From: JAJFTV01 sp964426355
GTDB taxonomy: Bacteria; Chloroflexota; Anaerolineae; Anaerolineales; Anaerolineaceae
Reading direction: 5' to 3'
Assembly (NCBI GenBank): GCA_964426355.1
Contig: CAYRRA010000168.1
Coordinates: 1 to 9,599, forward strand
DNA length: 9,599 nt
How positions within the stretch are numbered: the first letter of the stretch is position 1; each line of letters opens with the position of its first letter. The translations under genes and the position numbers were made by a program. Of the stretch, positions 5,843 to 9,599 are shown piece after piece. The notes under the pieces were generated by a model, which was given only the letters and a program-made list of their open reading frames with translations, was not told the DNA's origin and did no database searches.

Positions 5843-7873
5843 ATGTTGACGAATATTGGCTTTGGAATTTTGGTGATTGCCCTCCTTGTCTCGGTTTTTG
5901 GTATTGCCGCGGCAGTTGTGGGGATTAAAAAGAACTCATTGGTTTGGACGAACAGTGCCAGAAATGCCATGTTACTGACATTTCCCCTTATCACTGTTTC
6001 TACCCTGTGTCTTGTTGCGCTGCTGCTGACAGACCATTTTGAAGTTCTGTATGTTTATAACGTCATCAGCAGTGATATGCCGCTTTATCTCAAGATAACA
6101 GCATTATGGGGTGGTCAACCTGGTTCATTGCTGTTTTGGGCGTGGACGCTCTCAGCTTTTACTTCTGCTGTTACGCTGCGTAAGTGGGATCGAGACCGCG
6201 AGTTTTTACCGTGGGTGATTATCGTTTCGCTGCTCACCCTGGTCTTTTTCCTGGCTTTGGTGGTGTTTTTTGAGAACCCCTTCCAGCGAATCTGGCTGGA
6301 TGCGGATAATACCAAAGTGGTTGCCATGTTTGCCCCGCAGGGCGCACAGTTGATCACCCCGCGCGATGGGTATGGTTTGAACCCCATGCTCCGCCATCCG
6401 GGTATGGTTTTTCACCCGCCTGCGTTGTACCTGGGTTTTGTCGCATTTGTGATCCCGTATGCGTTTGCAGTTGCATCCCTGGTGACAGGGCGGAGTGATG
6501 ACCGGTGGATTCGCATTACCCGCCGCTGGACGCTGGTGGCGTGGCTATTCCTTTCGCTTGGCTTGGTATTGGGCAGTCGTTGGGCGTACGATGTGCTTGG
6601 TTGGGGTGGATATTGGGGGTGGGATCCGGTTGAAATTTCAGCATTTATGCCCTGGCTGACGGGAACCGCTTTCCTCCATTCGGTGATGATCCAGGAAAAA
6701 CGAGGGTTGTTCAAACGTTGGAACATGATTCTGATCATTTTGACTTACAGCCTGGTCATCTTCGGAACATTCCTGACGCGCTCCGGTGTGTTTTCTTCTG
6801 TGCACGCTTTCGCACAAAGCGAGATCGGTCCTCTGTTCTTTGGGTATATCGCACTTACCCTCCTGATTTCGCTCACTTTGCTGGTTAATCGCTGGCAGGA
6901 TTTGTCAGCAGAAGGTCAGATGAACTCGCTGCTTTCGCGCGAAGCACTCTTTCTGTTCAATAATCTGCTCTTTATCGGTATCCTGCTGGTTTGTTTTTGG
7001 GGCGTGATTTTCCCGTTGGTATCTGAGCTCATCACCGGTCAAAAAGTGACAGTAGGTCCACCGTTCTATGAACGGGCAACTGCCCCGTTATTTGGCGGTT
7101 TGCTGTTGTTGATGGGCATTGCGCCGCTTTCAGCCTGGGGGCATTCGACCGTCAAAACCCTGGGACGCAACATCTGGGTCCCGTTCACCCTGTCCGTGGC
7201 TGTATTGATCGCAGTTTTTGCGGCGGGTGTTCGCAACGCAGGAGCTCTGTTTGGGTTCTGGCTGGTTGCATTTGGATTATTTGTGACCCTCTTTGATTAC
7301 GCCCGCGGTGTAATCATGCGCAGGCGCTCTACGGGTGAGAACCTCCTGTTGGCTTTTTGGAAGATCGCCGGGCGCAACCGCCGCCGTTACGGTGGCTATA
7401 TCATTCATATCGGCGTGTTGTTAATGAGCCTGGGAATTTTGGGTATTGAACTTTTCCAGAGCGAAACGCAAGGGACAATTGCCCAGGGTGAAACCATCAC
7501 CATCGACCGGTATGTGATTACTTACAAATCGCTGGCAATCTTTAATGCGGATGATGGGCGCAATGTTGCGCGCGCCGTGCTGGAAGTACACAGGAACGGT
7601 AAACTGGTCGGTGAGATGTATCCACGCCGTGATTACTATTACGATTCGCAGCAGTCCATGACCATCCCGGGGATTCGCTCCTCGGTTGAAGACGATTTGT
7701 ATATCCTCCTGGTGGATTGGAAACCGGTATCCAGCCAGAGCGCAACCTTCAAGGTTTATCATAACCCATTGGTAAGCTGGCTGTGGGTTGGCAGCATAGT
7801 CTTCATGTTGGGGACTCTGGTGGCAGCCTGGCCCCTTCGCAGTCGTTCGGGGTCTGGAGGATCGGAGAAATGA
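5843..7873 (+). CDS. ccmF: Heme lyase subunit CcmF
   Basis: CcmF is the polytopic membrane core of the System I cytochrome c synthetase. It takes heme from holo-CcmE and, with CcmH, attaches it to CxxCH sites of apocytochromes. The 676-residue protein has many membrane segments and the CcmF/CcmC/CcsA-type Trp-rich WWD motif WGGYWGWDPVE (254-264). Other family landmarks are WGGQPGSLLFWAW (89-101), the FHPP motif with H191, H279 in FLHS, TRSGVFSSVHAFA with H321 (312-324), and H522 in a late membrane helix. These correspond to the four conserved histidines: two flanking the WWD domain and two ligating the structural heme b. The large periplasmic loop near the end (about 540-640) includes MYPRRDYY and a closing TM helix (about 643-664). 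The length is normal. It starts 65 nt after ccmE with only a weak GAAG upstream. Its TGA overlaps the ATG of ccmH by 4 bp, indicating translational coupling. Confidence 0.96.
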   Translation: MLTNIGFGILVIALLVSVFGIAAAVVGIKKNSLVWTNSARNAMLLTFPLITVSTLCLVALLLTDHFEVLYVYNVISSDMPLYLKITALWGGQPGSLLFWAWTLSAFTSAVTLRKWDRDREFLPWVIIVSLLTLVFFLALVVFFENPFQRIWLDADNTKVVAMFAPQGAQLITPRDGYGLNPMLRHPGMVFHPPALYLGFVAFVIPYAFAVASLVTGRSDDRWIRITRRWTLVAWLFLSLGLVLGSRWAYDVLGWGGYWGWDPVEISAFMPWLTGTAFLHSVMIQEKRGLFKRWNMILIILTYSLVIFGTFLTRSGVFSSVHAFAQSEIGPLFFGYIALTLLISLTLLVNRWQDLSAEGQMNSLLSREALFLFNNLLFIGILLVCFWGVIFPLVSELITGQKVTVGPPFYERATAPLFGGLLLLMGIAPLSAWGHSTVKTLGRNIWVPFTLSVAVLIAVFAAGVRNAGALFGFWLVAFGLFVTLFDYARGVIMRRRSTGENLLLAFWKIAGRNRRRYGGYIIHIGVLLMSLGILGIELFQSETQGTIAQGETITIDRYVITYKSLAIFNADDGRNVARAVLEVHRNGKLVGEMYPRRDYYYDSQQSMTIPGIRSSVEDDLYILLVDWKPVSSQSATFKVYHNPLVSWLWVGSIVFMLGTLVAAWPLRSRSGSGGSEK

Positions 7874-8385
7874 AGAAGACAGATATTTATAAGATACTTT
7901 TTTCAATCTCAATTGGATTGCTTTTAAGCACAGCCTGGTTTACCCGGGTCTCTGCATGGCAGGAAGAGCCTTATCCTTCCGATGATGACGTCAACGAAGT
8001 GGCAAAACAGATGTATTGCCCCGTGTGTGAAAACATCCCGCTTGATGTCTGTGATACGACCGCCTGTGAACAGTGGCGGGAATTGATCAGGCAAAAACTG
8101 GCAGAAGGTTGGACTGAGGAGCAAATTAAAGATTATTTCGTTTTGCAGTATGGCGACCGCGTGTTGGCTGAACCACCTCGTCAGGGTTTGAACTGGCTGG
8201 CGTATATTTTGCCCCCCGCGGGGTTTCTGGTTGGAGTGTACATCCTCTACCGGGTGCTCCGGAACATGCGCGGGACACCAGAAACAACGATTGTTTCCAA
8301 CCCGGCGGATATTTCTGTGGATGATACCGGGGATGATATCTACATTACACGGATTGAGGAAGCCTTAAAAGAACGACGCAAATAA
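7870..8385 (+). CDS. ccmH: CcmH family heme lyase/thiol oxidoreductase with four cysteines
   Basis: CcmH is a membrane-anchored periplasmic protein that reduces or holds the apocytochrome CxxCH thiols for CcmF. The 171-residue product has a signal peptide or N-terminal anchor (about 8-29, ending VSA). The CcmH three-helix domain follows, with C50-PV-C53, WRELIRQKLAEGWTEEQI (69-86) and YFVLQYGDRVLAEPP (89-103). A second membrane helix (about 109-131) and an acidic cytoplasmic tail complete it. Beyond the usual CxxC there are two more cysteines, C61 and C66 (CDTTAC), at positions where the classical protein has Ser/Ala-type residues. I recall this pattern from Chloroflexota homologues. The ATG overlaps the ccmF stop (ATGA, 7870-7873), and GGAGG at 7856-7860 is well placed inside the end of ccmF. 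An in-frame ATG at 7783 would lie inside ccmF and is not needed. Confidence 0.94.
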   Translation: MKKTDIYKILFSISIGLLLSTAWFTRVSAWQEEPYPSDDDVNEVAKQMYCPVCENIPLDVCDTTACEQWRELIRQKLAEGWTEEQIKDYFVLQYGDRVLAEPPRQGLNWLAYILPPAGFLVGVYILYRVLRNMRGTPETTIVSNPADISVDDTGDDIYITRIEEALKERRK

Positions 8386-8421
8386 CCGGCGATTCTATAG
8401 GGCTTGGCAGGATGTGAGCAT

Positions 8422-9000
8422 ATGAATGGTATCCATTCAATAAAGACGAAAGAAGTTGCAAAGGCAAGAAAAAAACCGCCTACCGGCATGTTTGTCATTG
8501 CTTTTGTTGTTTTGCTGGCTTTTCTTGGGATTTTAGCCCTGGGTTTGCGCAATGCGCAGCAGGGAACCATCCGGATTGGTCAGACAGTCCCACCGTTTAA
8601 CCTGGCAACATTCGATGGGGTTGTGTACAACACCGCTGATTATGCCGGCAAGGTCATCCTCATTAATTTCTGGGCTTCGTGGTGCCAGCCTTGTGCAAGC
8701 GAGGCTGCTGAGATGGAAGAAGCCTGGCGTCTTTATCAAGAAAGCAGCGAAGTTATTTTTCTTGGCGTTGACTATGTGGATACTGAACCAGAAGCGCGCG
8801 CATACCTGGAAAAATTTGACATCACTTACCCCAACGGACCTGATTTGCGTACCGAGATTTCACAGAGGTTCCGGATTTTAGGGGTACCTGAAACGTATAT
8901 TATCGACCGAAGCGGCAGGCTGGCATATATCAAGAAAGGTCCGTTTTCCAGCCTGGATGAGATTCTTGCTGCGGTGGAAGGTGTTTTGCAAAAAGAATAA
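8422..9000 (+). CDS. ccmG: Thiol:disulfide interchange protein CcmG/DsbE (TlpA-like thioredoxin)
   Basis: This membrane-anchored extracytoplasmic thioredoxin passes reducing equivalents to CcmH or apocytochrome so that heme can be attached. The 192-residue protein has a basic N-terminus, a membrane segment (about 22-42) and a redoxin domain. That domain shows GQTVPPFNL (53-61), the active site WASWCQPC (84-91; C88 and C91), GVDYVD (115-120), YPNGPD (136-141) and the cis-proline loop GVPETYIID (154-162; P156). GVDY and GVPETYIID are typical of CcmG/DsbE rather than generic thioredoxin. The ATG at 8422 has AGGA (8409-8412) 9 nt upstream; an in-frame TTG at 8404 is less likely. It follows ccmH by 36 bp, consistent with one operon. 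CcdA/DsbD, the expected electron donor, is not in the window. Confidence 0.94.
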   Translation: MNGIHSIKTKEVAKARKKPPTGMFVIAFVVLLAFLGILALGLRNAQQGTIRIGQTVPPFNLATFDGVVYNTADYAGKVILINFWASWCQPCASEAAEMEEAWRLYQESSEVIFLGVDYVDTEPEARAYLEKFDITYPNGPDLRTEISQRFRILGVPETYIIDRSGRLAYIKKGPFSSLDEILAAVEGVLQKE

Positions 9001-9015
9001 AGGAGTTTTCATCAA

Positions 9016-9492
9016 ATGGATATCGGTTCCATTTTTATCATCCTGGCTGTGTTAGTGATGGTGGCGCTTTTTATCAGCCGACCTTTTTTTGAACAAGAGG
9101 AAACCCACCACCTGGTGGCGCAGCCCACCGTTCAACAGCACGAGCAAACACATTCGGCATTGCTGGCTGAGAGAGATCGCATCATCGTTACTTTGGACGA
9201 TCTGGATACAGAACATAGCCTGGGAAAGGTCCCGGAAGAGGATTATGCTGTACAACGTATGAGTTTGTTGAAGGCTGGTGCTGAAATTTTACGTAAGTTG
9301 GATGAAATCAACCTTAAGGGAACCGGAAAAGAACCGGTGCGTATTCCTTCTGCTAAGGATGATGAACTGGAGGCGTTGATTGCTGCTCGCAGAACGAGCA
9401 TGGCAAAAGACATTGCTTTCTGTCCAAATTGTGGGAATAAGTTGCAAACAGAAGATAAATTTTGCTCACGCTGTGGTGAAAAAATCGGTTAA
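9016..9492 (+). CDS. CcmI-like membrane protein with C-terminal zinc ribbon
   Basis: The 158-residue protein starts with a membrane helix (about 5-22). A helical region (about 43-98) contains ERDRIIVTLDDLDTEHSLGKVPEEDY, read here as residues 52-61 and 62-77. The pattern of a long helix, then G-K-V-P-E-E-D-Y, then another helix with Arg and Leu repeats, matches the N-terminal part of CcmI/CycH (ELexDyxxGklseeeY). A short polar linker leads to a zinc ribbon, C136-PN-C139 and C150-SR-C153. CcmI normally guides apocytochromes to the lyase through a periplasmic TPR domain, which is missing here. It follows ccmG by 15 bp with AGGAG (9001-9005) 10 nt before the ATG, so it is part of the ccm operon. 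The role is inferred from position and the helical motif. Zinc ribbons usually face the cytoplasm, and topology is unsettled. Confidence 0.85.
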   Translation: MDIGSIFIILAVLVMVALFISRPFFEQEETHHLVAQPTVQQHEQTHSALLAERDRIIVTLDDLDTEHSLGKVPEEDYAVQRMSLLKAGAEILRKLDEINLKGTGKEPVRIPSAKDDELEALIAARRTSMAKDIAFCPNCGNKLQTEDKFCSRCGEKIG

Positions 9493-9517
9493 GCCCCGGT
9501 TTTTCAAAGACCGATTT
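9482..9517. repeat. 8-bp perfect inverted repeat spanning the last stop codon
   Basis: AAATCGGT (9482-9489) and ACCGATTT (9510-9517) are exact reverse complements with a 20-nt loop, the left arm reaching into the final codons of the zinc-ribbon gene. It could act as a 3'-end hairpin or weak terminator, but no clean T-run follows (only TTTGTT). Confidence 0.35.
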
Positions 9518-9518
9518 G

Positions 9519-9548
9519 TTAACTGAATAGATGCATCCAGCATATAAT
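9519..9548 (+). promoter_or_regulatory. Possible promoter after the ccm cluster
   Basis: A perfect TATAAT lies at 9543-9548. A weak -35, TTAACT (9519-9524, 4/6), sits 18 bp upstream. It would serve a gene entering at the right edge. Confidence 0.3.
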
Positions 9549-9568
9549 ATTAAAGGATCGTACTCTCG

Positions 9569-9599
9569 TTGACAGCTCGTTTTGTTGGTAATATTTCAG
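9569..9599 (+). CDS. Possible start of a further gene, cut by the window edge
   Basis: TTG at 9569 opens a frame reading MTARFVGNIS to the window end, with AAAGGA (9552-9557) 11 nt upstream. Only ten codons are visible, so no function can be given and the call rests on the ribosome binding site alone. With a -10 at 9543-9548 the transcript would begin around 9555, leaving almost no leader, so the promoter and this start may not both be right. Confidence 0.3.
   Translation, partial: MTARFVGNIS

Overview
The window is a fully plus-strand bacterial segment of moderate GC. I infer a member of the Chloroflexota, probably class Anaerolineae. The reasons are a CcmH with the CPVCEN...C....C cysteine pattern, a lipoprotein with a long Thr/Ser/Pro stalk, membrane proteins ending in zinc ribbons, and a class III-like PPK2. 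This placement is a judgement from sequence style; no marker gene is present to prove it.

Left part (1-3060): after a short stretch without a secure gene come a GNAT acetyltransferase (193-732), a small terminator-like hairpin and a promoter candidate. These are followed by a closely spaced group: PPK2-type polyphosphate kinase (905-1708), short-chain dehydrogenase/reductase with a hydrophobic C-terminal tail (start about 1722, end 2588), and a small membrane protein with a C-terminal zinc ribbon (2629-3060).

Middle (3061-5261): a good sigma70-type promoter candidate (TTGCTA-16 bp-TATAAT) precedes a 645-residue putative lipoprotein. It has an N-terminal domain I do not recognise, a Thr/Ser/Pro-rich stalk, and a C-terminal beta-sandwich-like domain resembling concanavalin/GH16-type lectin folds but without catalytic residues. 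The next spacer carries a perfect 8-bp inverted repeat.

Right part (5262-9492): a cytochrome c maturation (System I) gene set in the order ccmE, ccmF, ccmH, ccmG, then a CcmI-like membrane protein with a C-terminal zinc ribbon. ccmF and ccmH overlap by 4 bp; the other genes are tightly spaced. This is the heme-delivery and heme-ligation half of System I: the CcmE heme chaperone, the CcmF/CcmH heme lyase and the CcmG thioredoxin. The CcmABCD heme-export half is not in the window. CcmE has CxxxY instead of the usual HxxxY heme-attachment motif, yet it sits beside CcmH and CcmG. CcmH carries four cysteines rather than two. The last protein appears to join a CcmI-type helical region to a zinc ribbon. 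Together these make the ccm cluster an unusual variant and the most interesting part of the window. A possible TTG-started gene begins at 9569 and runs off the edge.
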